From positions 1 through 64,000 of the forward strand of contig NZ_AORY01000016.1 of NCBI RefSeq assembly GCF_000382485.1: 64,000 bases of DNA, in the 5' to 3' direction. The position numbers were made by a program, and so were the translations under genes. The notes under the pieces are model-generated. The model was not told where the DNA came from. It did no database searches and saw only the letters and a program-made list of their open reading frames with translations. Source of the DNA: Sphingomonas sp. Mn802worker. Lineage in GTDB: Bacteria; Pseudomonadota; Alphaproteobacteria; Sphingomonadales; Sphingomonadaceae. Positions 1 through 9,256 of the stretch are shown piece after piece. Position 1 is the first letter of the stretch; each line of letters begins with the position of its first letter.

Positions 1-654
1 GGTCCCGGCCACTTCTCCCCCGACGTCCTCGCCCAGCCGCAATCCCGCGCCGTCACTCACCGGGTTGGAGCGCAGCAGCATGTCGCGCGCGTGCGGATGG
101 ATGAAGCGTTCGCGAAGGTCGGGCGATGCCTGAAATCCGCCGGTTGCGAGCAAGGTAGCAGCCGCGCGGACCAGCACGTCGCCGTCGGCGTGCCGCGTCA
201 GCGCGCCGGTGATCGCGCCGGCCTCATCCCGCGTCAGCTCCATCGTCTCTGTGTCGAGCATGATGTAGCCGCCGTGCTGCTCCACGATGGTGGCGCAGCC
301 GCGTATGTGGCCGGCGATGTCGATCTGATATCCCTGCCCGTGCAGCACATCCATCCGCGGCGACAGGCTGATCTCGCGGCGACGCAACCAAGCAATCGCG
401 TCGGGATAGGTGTCGAACACCACCCGGCCGAGCGCGGGATCGCCGCCGCCGTAGAGGGTCATCTTCTCCGGCGACGACGCCGTCCAGAGCACGCCGCCGG
501 ACAGAACAGCGGAACCACCGAGCGCGGCGGCGCGCTCGACCACGATCACGCGCGTGCCGTGCTCCGCCGCCCATCCGGCGGCAGACATGCCGGCCATGCC
601 GCCGCCGATGACGAGCAGGTCGCACTCAACCTCGTGCGCCGGAACGTCGGTCAT
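1..654 (-). CDS. FAD-dependent oxidoreductase, fumarate reductase/KstD type (partial)
   Basis: The N-terminal 218 codons of a flavoprotein; the 3' part lies beyond the left edge. Residues 13-35 form an FAD Rossmann fold with VIGGGMAGMSAAG and an acidic residue at the end of the second strand (VVERA). It is followed by GGSAVLSGGVLW, the substrate-loop signature of the FAD_binding_2 family (fumarate reductase flavoproteins, 3-ketosteroid delta-1-dehydrogenases), and by LLATGGFQASPDL, its second nucleotide-binding motif. The ATG shares one base with the TGA of the upstream TonB receptor gene, so the two are translationally coupled. Oxidation of a ring or acyl ketone of the imported substrate is an inference; the catalytic C-terminal half is not visible. 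Confidence 0.85.
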   Translation of the reverse strand, partial: MTDVPAHEVECDLLVIGGGMAGMSAAGWAAEHGTRVIVVERAAALGGSAVLSGGVLWTASSPEKMTLYGGGDPALGRVVFDTYPDAIAWLRRREISLSPRMDVLHGQGYQIDIAGHIRGCATIVEQHGGYIMLDTETMELTRDEAGAITGALTRHADGDVLVRAAATLLATGGFQASPDLRERFIHPHARDMLLRSNPVSDGAGLRLGEDVGGEVAGT

Positions 655-3164
655 CAGAACTTCGTCTCCAGTTGCAGCACGACGGCGCGCGGCTCGCCGG
701 CGACGGTGAAGACCTCTCCGGTGCCCCCGGGCTTGTCGATACCGATCGTGGCGTAGCGCTGGTTGGTCAGGTTGCGTCCGATCAGCGCGACCGAGTAACG
801 CCCACCAGCCATGTCGAAACGCGCGCCGGCATTGAGGGTAAGAAAGCCGTCCTGGTACGAGACCGGATTAAGGTTCAACCCGCTGTAATAGCCGGTTGTA
901 TAGCGGACGTCGGCGTTCAGCGTGGTGGCGACGTCCGGTGACAGATCAAAGGTCTTCAGGACACCTGCAGTCCCGATGAACTTTGGTGCGCGATAGACGC
1001 TGCGGCCCGACAGATCCTGCGCCGTGGTGTTGCCGATCGGTAAACACCCCTGTGCGGCGGTTTGCCCGGTATAGCATTGCGCGCCAGGGAAGCGATCATA
1101 GTGCGCATCGTTGTACGACGCCGTACCACGAAGCGTCAGCCCGCCTACCGCGCGATACGCTGTTTCGAATTCAACACCCTGCGCCACCGTGTTGGCAGCG
1201 TTCTGCGTCACGTAGGTCAGCGTATTTGCCGACACCGCCAGGATCGACGTCAGCGGAAGACCCTTGTAGATGTAGCGATAGCCGGTGAGGTTCGCGGTCA
1301 GGCGGCCGTTCATCAGCGTCGACTTCGCGCCGACCTCGAACCCGTTGACCGTTTCCTCGTCGAAGCTGAGCGTGTTGATCGTCGTGATTGCGCTTAGTGC
1401 ACCGGGATTGGAGAAGCCACCGGCAAGGAAGCCGGTCTTGTACGCACCGTACAAGGTCAGTTCACGGCTGGGCCGCCAAGTCAGCGTTGCTTCGGGCGAG
1501 ATATTGTCCTGGCTCTTCTCGCCGACGATCCGCACGCCGACGGGTAGCTGCCCGGTCACCAGCGGGTGGCGGTAAACGTTGCCGGAGTTTACCTCATTAT
1601 GCTGCTTGGTATATCGCGCGCCGCCGGCCAGTTCGAGCTTCGGCGAAATGTTCAACACGGCCTGACCGAACACCGACCATGCGCTGGATTTGTTCAGCTG
1701 CGTGTTGTCATTGGAATTGTAGCGTCCGGTCGCCGGGTCGCGCGGCAGCGGGCCGCTCGCCGCGCCAACGAACAGGTCGCGCTTGTTATGTTCGTAGTGA
1801 CCGCCACCGGCGAAGTTCAGCGCGCCGTCGAACGAGGTTGTCGCGCGGATTTCCTGATAGAAGCTCTTGTTCTTTTCATTACTGTATGACCAGAAGTAGG
1901 AATAAGATGTCGCGTCAGCGTTACCCTGACTGACATAGTCATAGTCGTAATAACCAGTCACCGAAGTTAGTATAACTGCATCCCCTTCATAGTTCAGCGT
2001 CAAGGTTGGCAGCAGTGTATTGTTCTGGGAGAACGGCGTACCATTGTTGTATCGGTTGACCTGAGACCAGTTCTGCAGGATCTGCGGCGAAATCCAGCCT
2101 TGCGACGATTTGTCGTTCAGCTTGCAGTCGCCGGTCGGATCGACGATGCCGCCGGTTGTGACCGGCTTCGTGCGACCACCGGGACAGCCCATGATCTCGC
2201 TGAAGCTCTGAATGCCCTGACCACGATAGCTGCTGGCCAGCATCTTGAAATTGGCAGAGAAGCCCGCGTCATTGTCGTAGGTGAGTGTCACACGCCCGGC
2301 CAGCTTGCGCTCTGCACCCAGGCGCGACGGCGCAGCCGGAACGAAGGTACTGCCCGTGGCGGCGCTGCGCACGACGTCGACCACGCCGCGATCCTGGTTG
2401 CGGATATAGCCGTCGCTGCTGCTGCCGAACACCGCAACGCGCAGTCCGAAGCCATTGCCGAGCGGCCCGCCCGCCGCCGCCTCGACCTGCAGATTGCGTG
2501 ACGTAAATTCGTAGCCTGTCCGCGCGTAGGCGTTGAAAGTCTTGCCCGGATTGGCCGAGCGGATGGAGACAACGCCACCCGGCGAGTTCTTCCCGAAAAA
2601 AACCGCCTGCGGGCCCTTCAGGACGTTCAATTGCTCGACGTCAAACAACGCGTCATTCAGCACACGCCCGCGGCTGATCGCCATGCCATCAAAGTCGAGC
2701 AACACCGACTGCTCCACACCCGAGTCGATCGACGAGGAACTGACACCGCGCAGCGAGATGGAAGAAGCGGAGCCAGTGAACCCGCGATCGAGCGTGATCT
2801 CCGGCGCCGCAATCCTGATATTGGCGACGGAGGTCAGGTCGTATTGCCGGATCTGCTGCTGATCGATCACCGTGGCGGCGACGGGTACGTCCTGCAATCG
2901 TTCAACACGGCGACGGGCCGTTACCACGATCTCGCCGCTGTTAGCGGCCCCTGGACGGGTGGTTTGTTCCTGCTGGTCGCCGGGAAGCGTCGCGGCCGGA
3001 GTGGCGGGCGACCCTTGTGCAGCGTCGCTACCCGGAACCTGCTTCGTCGGCTCAACCGCGGGCTGGTTGCTTGCAGGAGCCGTTTGCGCATGCGCAACAG
3101 CCGCTAGCGACAGCGTCCCCAGACTGACTGCTGTGAGCAGGCACTTGGTCCACTTGGCGTTCAT
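654..3164 (-). CDS. TonB-dependent receptor
   Basis: Outer-membrane active importer of 836 residues, normal for the family. A signal peptide ends near residue 26 (AVAHAQ). A proline/glutamine-rich linker leads to the TonB box GEIVVTARRR at about 77-86, then the plug domain with VLKGPQAVFFGKNSPGG, and a beta-barrel ending in a C-terminal aromatic residue (LETKF). The sequence resembles the sphingomonad receptors that sit in aromatic, steroid and terpenoid catabolic loci. It is the first gene of a unit with the flavoprotein at 1-654, and its promoter carries two copies of the island palindrome (3506-3549). Substrate unknown. Confidence 0.93.
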   Translation of the reverse strand: MNAKWTKCLLTAVSLGTLSLAAVAHAQTAPASNQPAVEPTKQVPGSDAAQGSPATPAATLPGDQQEQTTRPGAANSGEIVVTARRRVERLQDVPVAATVIDQQQIRQYDLTSVANIRIAAPEITLDRGFTGSASSISLRGVSSSSIDSGVEQSVLLDFDGMAISRGRVLNDALFDVEQLNVLKGPQAVFFGKNSPGGVVSIRSANPGKTFNAYARTGYEFTSRNLQVEAAAGGPLGNGFGLRVAVFGSSSDGYIRNQDRGVVDVVRSAATGSTFVPAAPSRLGAERKLAGRVTLTYDNDAGFSANFKMLASSYRGQGIQSFSEIMGCPGGRTKPVTTGGIVDPTGDCKLNDKSSQGWISPQILQNWSQVNRYNNGTPFSQNNTLLPTLTLNYEGDAVILTSVTGYYDYDYVSQGNADATSYSYFWSYSNEKNKSFYQEIRATTSFDGALNFAGGGHYEHNKRDLFVGAASGPLPRDPATGRYNSNDNTQLNKSSAWSVFGQAVLNISPKLELAGGARYTKQHNEVNSGNVYRHPLVTGQLPVGVRIVGEKSQDNISPEATLTWRPSRELTLYGAYKTGFLAGGFSNPGALSAITTINTLSFDEETVNGFEVGAKSTLMNGRLTANLTGYRYIYKGLPLTSILAVSANTLTYVTQNAANTVAQGVEFETAYRAVGGLTLRGTASYNDAHYDRFPGAQCYTGQTAAQGCLPIGNTTAQDLSGRSVYRAPKFIGTAGVLKTFDLSPDVATTLNADVRYTTGYYSGLNLNPVSYQDGFLTLNAGARFDMAGGRYSVALIGRNLTNQRYATIGIDKPGGTGEVFTVAGEPRAVVLQLETKF

Positions 3165-3630
3165 TTACCCTCTCCTCCATTATAACGGCCTCTCTGTGCC
3201 GCCTTGTTCTCGCGATCGCTGACCCTGACCCATTCGCGCGCGCTGCCGGAGTGACGGTTGGCGTAGCGGATTTGAGTGGGTCCTTCGTTCCGCCCGCCCT
3301 TCCTGCAACATCGGTATGATGGTGCGTGCTCGGCGACGCCTTGAACGGCGTCGGCAGGGCTGCTGAAATCCCGGTTAGCGCGTGCTCTGCTGAAAGCGGA
3401 CGCCGCCACGCTGTCGCGATCTGGCATCCTTAACAAAGTCGACGGTCCGATTGCTCGAAGTCCACGGTTCAACGATCCTCACCCGAGACGATCGCCGGAG
3501 TCGTTCGTCCGGTCGGTCGACTACACATGGTTAGTCGACCGACCGGTCGGCTGTCAACGCTTCATTATCGCCGATCGTTTGCCAAACGGCGACGCAGCGC
3601 CGGCCGACGCTGCTCGTGAGGTGCCCGGGA
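3165..3630. other. Intergenic region with TonB-receptor promoter
   Basis: About 466 bases without a convincing gene lie between the receptor start and the end of the OprB porin gene. The right part holds the operator pair and -35 element described separately. The left part (3165-3500) would be an unusually long 5' leader of about 330 bases if transcription starts near 3525. I see no RNA motif or credible small ORF in it. Confidence 0.6.
3506..3557 (-). promoter_or_regulatory. Promoter with two copies of the CGACC-N4-GGTCG operator
   Basis: Read leftward, TTGACA (3557-3552) is followed after two bases by CGACC-N4-GGTCG (3549-3536), which lies where the -35/-10 spacer should be. A second copy with one mismatch is at 3519-3506. 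The two together form a perfect 15-base inverted repeat (3509-3523 and 3532-3546) around an 8-base centre. The layout is the same as at 11195-11216, 11285-11306 and 29903-29924. A TetR-family repressor binding here would block transcription of the TonB receptor. The operator is seen directly; the repressor is inferred. Confidence 0.8.
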
Positions 3631-5028
3631 TCAGAACAGCGTGATGATGCTGAGATAGCCGTTCAGCGCAGGCGAAAAGCGCGGCGTGTAGATCGGGTGC
3701 ACCGTCACGCCCAGGCCTGGCTGCAGGTAGATACCCGCGCTGACACGCAGCGCATAACTGGCAGTCACGGCAAAGGTGTTATGGTAATTGCCTTGTCCCG
3801 GCGGCGTCCGCGCTGCCAACCCTTGCGGGCTATAGACGTTGAAGGTCGAGACGAGCGATGCGAGGTCGAAAGGCCGGCTCGCGAGCAAACCGACCGCGTA
3901 CAAGCGGCCTTCGTAATATTGCGTGTAGAAGTTCTGCTGCGGCGGTGCGTAATTAATTGTGCCGCCGGCGTAGAGACCGCGGAACGGCTTGGTGGTATCG
4001 ACCTGCGTCAGCTGCCGATCCGCCGCCGCGAACAGCGCGAAATTGTCGCGCGTCTCGCCCGGACGACCGAAGCGCGCGAATTGCGTTGTGTTGTAGATGC
4101 CGCCGGCACGGATCCAGGTCGATTTGACGCCGGGTGCGGACGGGTGATTGAAACCTACCTCGTCGATCATCAGCACGCCGGTCCCGGGCGGAGAGAAGCG
4201 GAAGCCGCCCGGGTTGACCGCATTTTCCGCGGCCGCGCCACCTGGCGGCAGGCTGCGCTGCACGCCGATCTTGTTGTACAAACCGTTCTTCGACTTGACC
4301 CGCAGGTTGAAGCCGGGCGCCGCGAAACCGCCGTAGCTGAGGCCGAGCTGGAACGGGATCGTCGCTTGCGGCCCCAGATTGCCGGTCGCCAGATTGCCGC
4401 CGACGTTGATGCCGAAGAACTCCTGCGTGTTGTCGATATAGCCAAGCTTGAAATCGACCGCGCCGCCGAACAACTCCTGATAGTAATGCAGGCGGCCGAT
4501 CCGTACCTTTTTCGGACCGTTCACCGCGGGAAAACTGTTGTCGATAACGGAGAAGGTGGTCGCGAGCTGGCCGCCTTTCACTCCCACTTGCCCGAGGTCA
4601 TAGGTCGCAGTGAGACTGACGGTGGTGTTGGTGCGGGTAATGCGCTGACCGTTGTAAAGCTGTGGTCCCTTGTATCCGCGATCGTTCTGCAGAAAATCAT
4701 ATTGGAAATTGGCCGTATTGATCGGGGAGATACCGATACCGATGTCGGCCAAGGCGTCACGAACACCGAGCTTGTCCCCCAGGATCGTATCCGCCACCTT
4801 CGGGTAGGGAATCGCCCAGCCTTTCAGGCTCAGGTCGTCGAACCGCTTGTAACGGTCCGGCGCCGGCGTTTCGCTGTCGTCCGGCAAGGCGGAGACGGTG
4901 GCGGGCTGTACGTCCGGTGTGGACGAAGGCGCAGTCTGGGTCGTCGTTTGCGCACCGGCTACGACGGGTGCCGAGGCGACCAGTGCAGCCGCGGCTACGA
5001 TCGCAGTGCGATCGATGGTGTTACGCAT
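3631..5028 (-). CDS. OprB-family carbohydrate-type porin
   Basis: Outer-membrane beta-barrel of 465 residues. A signal peptide is clear (a run of alanines ending near VVAGAQ, residue 26). A low-complexity stretch follows, then a barrel with alternating hydrophobic residues and the C-terminal phenylalanine (SIITLF) used for barrel assembly. The length and the segments GDKLGVRDALADIGI and FDLKLGYIDNTQEFFG-like strands match the OprB family. It is the last gene of the leftward catabolic operon, 31 bases after the kinase gene. It probably gives passive entry for the island's substrate or a co-substrate; specificity cannot be told. Confidence 0.85.
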   Translation of the reverse strand: MRNTIDRTAIVAAAALVASAPVVAGAQTTTQTAPSSTPDVQPATVSALPDDSETPAPDRYKRFDDLSLKGWAIPYPKVADTILGDKLGVRDALADIGIGISPINTANFQYDFLQNDRGYKGPQLYNGQRITRTNTTVSLTATYDLGQVGVKGGQLATTFSVIDNSFPAVNGPKKVRIGRLHYYQELFGGAVDFKLGYIDNTQEFFGINVGGNLATGNLGPQATIPFQLGLSYGGFAAPGFNLRVKSKNGLYNKIGVQRSLPPGGAAAENAVNPGGFRFSPPGTGVLMIDEVGFNHPSAPGVKSTWIRAGGIYNTTQFARFGRPGETRDNFALFAAADRQLTQVDTTKPFRGLYAGGTINYAPPQQNFYTQYYEGRLYAVGLLASRPFDLASLVSTFNVYSPQGLAARTPPGQGNYHNTFAVTASYALRVSAGIYLQPGLGVTVHPIYTPRFSPALNGYLSIITLF

Positions 5029-5059
5029 CTACTCTCTCCGATTGATCGTCGCAGGTTCG

Positions 5060-6130
5060 TCAGCGGCTGCCCGCACGCTCCGCCTGCGCCCACGCCAGTT
5101 GCATTAATTCTGGCAGTACCTCGACCCGCTGCCGCGCTTGCGCGGACGCGGCCGAGCCGCGCAGCACGCGGCCCTTGATCCCGTGGAAGATCGCCGCCAG
5201 CCGAAAGAAGTTGAACGCGACGTAGAAGTCGTAGTTCGGCAAACCCGGTAATCCGCGCCGCGTGCAATAAGCGGCAAGATATTCCTGCTCGCTCGGCAGG
5301 CCGAGCGCGCCCACGTCCGCGTTGCCCAGGCCCGCGACGATGTGCGGCGGCATGCGATACATCATGGTATGATAAGCGAAGTCGGCGCCGCGGTGGCCGA
5401 GTGTGGAAAGCTCCCAGTCGAGCACCGCAAGGATGCGCGGCCCGGCGCGCGCGAAGATCATGTTGTCGCAGCGGAAATCGCCGTGGATGATGCCGGTGTC
5501 GTCGTCGCCTGCCGGTACATTGGCGTGCAACCAGTCGATCAGACGATCCATGTTTGCATCGCGACCCGCCTCGATATCGGAGTAGTACTGCCCCGACCAG
5601 CGCGCGATCTGCCGCGCGAAATAGTCTCCGGGGCGGCCGTAGTCGGCAAGGCCGACCGCGGCGGGATCGATCGCGTGCAGATCGGCAATCGCGGCGTTCA
5701 TGGCGTCGAAATATCGGGCGCGCTCACCGCGGGGGACGTCGCTGAACGACGCGTCCCAGAACACACGCCCTTCGACCAGATCCATGACGTAGAAGGGCGT
5801 GCCGATCATCTCGGCCTCGGCGCATAGCGCATAGACGTGCGCGACCGGGTAGCCGACCGAGCCGAGCGCGCTTAGAACGCGCGCCTCGCGCTCGATCGCG
5901 TGCGCTCCCTTCAGCAGCACGCCAGGAGGCTTGCGTCGCAGCACATAGGCGCGCGTCGACGTGTCCAGCCGGTAGGTCGGGTTCGACTGCCCGCCGCGGA
6001 ACTGCGTGACCCGGAGCGGCCCGGCATAGTCCGGCACGTTGGCGCGCATCCACTGCTCAAGCGCGGCCTCGTCAAAGGCAAAGCCGGCGCGGACGGCCGT
6101 CGTGCCGATATTGTCGGCGGCGTCGGTCAC
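5060..6130 (-). CDS. APH-fold phosphotransferase (LvaA/ACAD10-kinase-like)
   Basis: A 356-residue aminoglycoside-phosphotransferase-fold kinase. The catalytic loop IIHGDFRCDNMIF (H-G-D-x4-N) and the metal-binding [10 protein letters not shown] are intact, and the N-lobe shows FRGGQSNPTYRL and YVLRRKPPG. This subgroup is homologous to the kinase domain of ACAD10/ACAD11 and to LvaA of the Pseudomonas levulinate pathway, which phosphorylate 4-hydroxyacyl-CoA. It does not look like an antibiotic kinase. Start is GTG at 6130 with GGAGAAG seven bases upstream. It lies 57 bases after an SDR gene and is a paralogue of 12626-13702. A role in phosphorylating a hydroxyacyl-CoA is inferred from family and operon. 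Confidence 0.85.
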   Translation of the reverse strand: MTDAADNIGTTAVRAGFAFDEAALEQWMRANVPDYAGPLRVTQFRGGQSNPTYRLDTSTRAYVLRRKPPGVLLKGAHAIEREARVLSALGSVGYPVAHVYALCAEAEMIGTPFYVMDLVEGRVFWDASFSDVPRGERARYFDAMNAAIADLHAIDPAAVGLADYGRPGDYFARQIARWSGQYYSDIEAGRDANMDRLIDWLHANVPAGDDDTGIIHGDFRCDNMIFARAGPRILAVLDWELSTLGHRGADFAYHTMMYRMPPHIVAGLGNADVGALGLPSEQEYLAAYCTRRGLPGLPNYDFYVAFNFFRLAAIFHGIKGRVLRGSAASAQARQRVEVLPELMQLAWAQAERAGSR

Positions 6131-6187
6131 GATATCTTCTCCAAAACCTTGAGCCGAGAGGGGGCCGCGGCCCCGATCAGGCGCGCG

Positions 6188-6967
6188 TCAGAGCGTCTGG
6201 CCATCGTCCAGCGTGACGACCGATCCGGTCATGAAACGGCTTGCGTCCGACGACAGGAACAGGATCAGCGCGTCGAGCGCATCCTCGTCCATCACGCGCG
6301 GGCGCGCGAAGCCAGCGAGCAGTGCCGCACCCGCGGGCTGGTCCCAGATCGCCTCGTTCATCTCGGTCGCGACATAGCCGGGGCAGAGCACGTTGACGTT
6401 GATGCCCTTGCCCGCCCAATCCTTTGCCAGCGAACGTCCCATCTGCGCGACCGCCGCCTTGGTCGCGGCATAGGGTGCGATGCCGGCCGCGGGCTGGTGC
6501 GCGGTGATTGAGGAGATGATGGTGATGCGGCCGTTGCCGCGCTCGCGCGGGCCGGCGGCAACCATACGGCGCGCGCCCTCTCGCACGGTCAGGAACACGC
6601 CGCGCAGATTGACCGAGACCATGCGGTCGAAATCGTCGATGTCGAGCCCCATTGCGCTGCCCGCGACGTTCAACCCTGCGTTGGCGATCACGGTGTCGAC
6701 CGGGCCGAACCGCGTCGCCGCGGCGTCATAGGCCGAGATGATCGACGCTTCGTCGGTGACATCAAGCGTCACCGCGATGGCCTCGCCGCCTGCCGCCGCG
6801 ATCTCGTCGGCGAGTTCCGCCAGCAATTCGACCCGGCGTGCGCCGATCACGACCTTTGCCCCGCTCGCCGCCAGCAACGTGGCGAAGCGCCGGCCGAGGC
6901 CCGAGGATGCGCCAGTGACGAGCGCGACCCGCCCCGACAGGTCGAAGGAGAAAGCGGGCACGCTCAC
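6188..6967 (-). CDS. Short-chain dehydrogenase/reductase (SDR)
   Basis: A classical SDR of 259 residues: TGASSGLG nucleotide motif near residue 20, NAGLN, catalytic Ser in ISSITAH and Y-A-A-T-K. The first strand ends in a GARR segment, so the arginine pair favours NADP(H). The chosen start is GTG at 6967, whose GTGA overlaps the TGA of the ligase gene by four bases; longer forms would run deep into that gene. It probably interconverts an alcohol and a ketone on the CoA-bound substrate. Substrate unknown. Confidence 0.85.
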   Translation of the reverse strand: MSVPAFSFDLSGRVALVTGASSGLGRRFATLLAASGAKVVIGARRVELLAELADEIAAAGGEAIAVTLDVTDEASIISAYDAAATRFGPVDTVIANAGLNVAGSAMGLDIDDFDRMVSVNLRGVFLTVREGARRMVAAGPRERGNGRITIISSITAHQPAAGIAPYAATKAAVAQMGRSLAKDWAGKGINVNVLCPGYVATEMNEAIWDQPAGAALLAGFARPRVMDEDALDALILFLSSDASRFMTGSVVTLDDGQTL

Positions 6968-8457
6968 GCGGGTACCAGCGTGCTGATCGCGTGCGCGGCC
7001 ATCGCCTTCTTGTCGAGCTTGCCCGTCGCGCCAACGACCATGCGATCGACCAGCAGCAAATGCTCGGGCCATTTCTTTCGCGATAGCCCCTCAGCTTGCA
7101 GGTGCGCGATCACCTGATCGAACGTCACGGGCTCGGCACCGTCGCGGATGCGGCACACGGCGCACGCCTGCTCGCCCAGCTTGCGTTCGGGCACGCCGAC
7201 CACAGCGACCTCGGCGATGGCGGGATGGCGCAGCAGCGCCGCCTCGATCTCGGCAGGGTCAATGTTGAAGCCGCCGCGGATGATCTGGTCCTTGATCCGG
7301 CCGACGACCTTCACGAACCCGTCGTCGTCGCGCGTGATCTCGTCGCCGGTCAGGTAGAAACCGTCGGCGGTCAGCCGCTCCTGCCCCGCGCCAAGTCCCT
7401 CGGCATACCCGAGGAACAGCGACGGACCGCGCACGCCCGCCTGCCCGCGCACGCCGCGCGGCAGCGGTTGTTCGTTGGCGTCAAACGCTTCCTCCTGCGT
7501 GCCCGGAAATGGGATGCCGTCAAAATTCTGCCGTCGATCGAGCGGGTCGCCAGGACGCGCCGAGCTATGCCCCATGCACTCCGACATGCCGAACATGCGC
7601 AACGCCTTCAGCCCCAGCAGCCGGTCGGCGTCGGCAATCAGTTCGGGCGTCATCGCGCTGCCGCCGACTGCGCAGGCATGCAAGGGGAGCCGGCCTACCC
7701 AAGCGCCAGTGCGCGCGGCCTCGACCATCGTGAACAGGTGCGTCGGCACCATGATCGCCCACCCACCATTGTACCTGATCGCGCGGTCCATTGCGGCGGA
7801 CGGTTCCCACGGATCGATCATGACGAGCGGATGGCCAAGCGAGAGCGCGAAATGCGCGGTGAAGGTATAGCCGGGTGCGCTGTCGAGCGGGACGATGCCG
7901 AGGATCGAGTCACCCGGTTGAAGCCCTGCGATCATGGCGCAGGCGCGCGTGGCGTAGTTGAGCGCGGCGCGGCCGTGCATCACGCCCTTGGGCACGCCGG
8001 TCGACCCGGAGGTGAAGCCGATCAACGCGACATCGATGCGTGCCGGGCGTTCGGCGGCGGGATGATCCATCGCCTCGATCGTCACGGCGTCTTCGCTGCC
8101 CGCCTGCGCATGCGCCGCGTGACCAAGCCGTGCCTCCAGCACGGCGCGATCCGCTTGCGTCAGCTTGGGCGAATATGGGCAAAACGTCGCGCCGAGCAAC
8201 GACACGGCGAGCGCGATCGCGAGCGTGCCGGCGCGCTTGTGCCCGGCGACGAGCACGCGCGATCCAACACCAACGCCCGCTCCGGCCAGTTGCGCCGCGA
8301 CGGCGTGTGCGCGTTCCTGCAGTTCGGCGCGGCTCCAGCGGCGGTCGTCGCAATCGATCAGCGCCACCGCGCTCGCGTCGGACTGCGCGAGCCGCTCGAA
8401 CTGCGTCCACAGGCTGTCGTCGCTCCAGTGGAGATCGCCGGCAGAAAAGTCAGCCAA
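6964..8457 (-). CDS. AMP-forming acyl-CoA synthetase/ligase
   Basis: An ANL-superfamily enzyme of 497 residues that would activate a carboxylic acid to its CoA thioester. Motifs seen: the P-loop FTSGSTGVPKG, FGMSECMG at A5, LTGDEI at A7, the hinge GRIKDQIIRGG with FNIDPAEIE at A8, and the catalytic lysine near GKLDKKAM at the C-terminus. No ATG is available at the right place. TTG at 8457 has GGGGGA about nine bases upstream and overlaps the preceding SDR gene by eight bases. One of two ligases in the island; the other is at 26745-28460. Substrate not predictable. Confidence 0.88.
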   Translation of the reverse strand: MADFSAGDLHWSDDSLWTQFERLAQSDASAVALIDCDDRRWSRAELQERAHAVAAQLAGAGVGVGSRVLVAGHKRAGTLAIALAVSLLGATFCPYSPKLTQADRAVLEARLGHAAHAQAGSEDAVTIEAMDHPAAERPARIDVALIGFTSGSTGVPKGVMHGRAALNYATRACAMIAGLQPGDSILGIVPLDSAPGYTFTAHFALSLGHPLVMIDPWEPSAAMDRAIRYNGGWAIMVPTHLFTMVEAARTGAWVGRLPLHACAVGGSAMTPELIADADRLLGLKALRMFGMSECMGHSSARPGDPLDRRQNFDGIPFPGTQEEAFDANEQPLPRGVRGQAGVRGPSLFLGYAEGLGAGQERLTADGFYLTGDEITRDDDGFVKVVGRIKDQIIRGGFNIDPAEIEAALLRHPAIAEVAVVGVPERKLGEQACAVCRIRDGAEPVTFDQVIAHLQAEGLSRKKWPEHLLLVDRMVVGATGKLDKKAMAAHAISTLVPA

Positions 8458-9256
8458 GAGATTGTCCCCCGTCCACGAGGAAGGTTTGTCCGGTGATGAA
8501 GCTGCCCGCGTCCGAGGCGAGCAGCGCGAGCGTGCCCGACACCTCGTCGGGCCGACCAAAACGGCCGAGCAGGATGCCGGCGCGGGTCTTTTCCTGGATC
8601 GCGGGATCGAGCGTTTCGGTCATGCCGGTCTCGATCGAGCCGGGCGCGATCGCGTTGACGCGGATGCCGTGCTCCGCCCATTGCGCGGCGAGGTCGCTGG
8701 TCAGATGCACGATCGCCGCCTTGCTGGTGGTGTAAGGCACCACCTGCCCCGCGTCGGGGCGATAGGAGATGAACGCGCCGACCGAGGCGATGTTGATGAT
8801 CGCGCCCTGTCCTTGCGTGATCATGTGGCGCGCGGCGTGGCGACAGGCGAGAAAGGTGCCGGTCACGTTGACGTCCATGACCTTGCGCCAGCCCTTGAGC
8901 GGAATGTCCTGCGGCAAACCCCACCACGATGCGCCGGCATTGTTGACGAGGATGTCGAGTCCGCCGAGCTGGTCGACCGTCTCAGCGACCGCGCGCTCGA
9001 CCGACTCCTCGTCGGCGATGTCGCAGGAGATGCCGATCGCCTTCACACCGAAGCGCCGCGCAATGTCGGCCGCGAGACCTGCGCACTCCTCGCCGTTGCG
9101 CGACGCGAGCGCCACCGCGCATCCCAAATCGGCGAGCGTCGCGGCCATAGCCTCGGCGAGCGCACCGCGCCCGCCGGTGATGAGCGCGCGCCGCCCGTCA
9201 AGGCGGAACGCGTCGGCGGCGAAGCCGGGTGACAGCGGCGCGCCGGCCTCAGCCAT
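8450..9256 (-). CDS. SDR family oxidoreductase
   Basis: A 268-residue SDR. The glycine motif is the unusual TGGRGALAEAM rather than TGxxxGIG. NNAGASWW, a catalytic Ser in NIASVGAF and Y-T-T-S-K are present. Ser and Tyr are separated by about 17 positions instead of the usual 13, because of an insertion (RPDAGQ). The C-terminal FLVDGGQSLG is typical of the family. It overlaps its neighbours by eight bases on both sides, which indicates tight translational coupling within the operon. Probably oxidises a hydroxyacyl intermediate. Confidence 0.85.
   Translation of the reverse strand: MAEAGAPLSPGFAADAFRLDGRRALITGGRGALAEAMAATLADLGCAVALASRNGEECAGLAADIARRFGVKAIGISCDIADEESVERAVAETVDQLGGLDILVNNAGASWWGLPQDIPLKGWRKVMDVNVTGTFLACRHAARHMITQGQGAIINIASVGAFISYRPDAGQVVPYTTSKAAIVHLTSDLAAQWAEHGIRVNAIAPGSIETGMTETLDPAIQEKTRAGILLGRFGRPDEVSGTLALLASDAGSFITGQTFLVDGGQSLG

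Noticed and set aside
5060..6130. Aminoglycoside resistance gene
   Set aside because: The APH fold is present, but the motifs and operon context match the ACAD10/LvaA kinase subgroup, not resistance enzymes.
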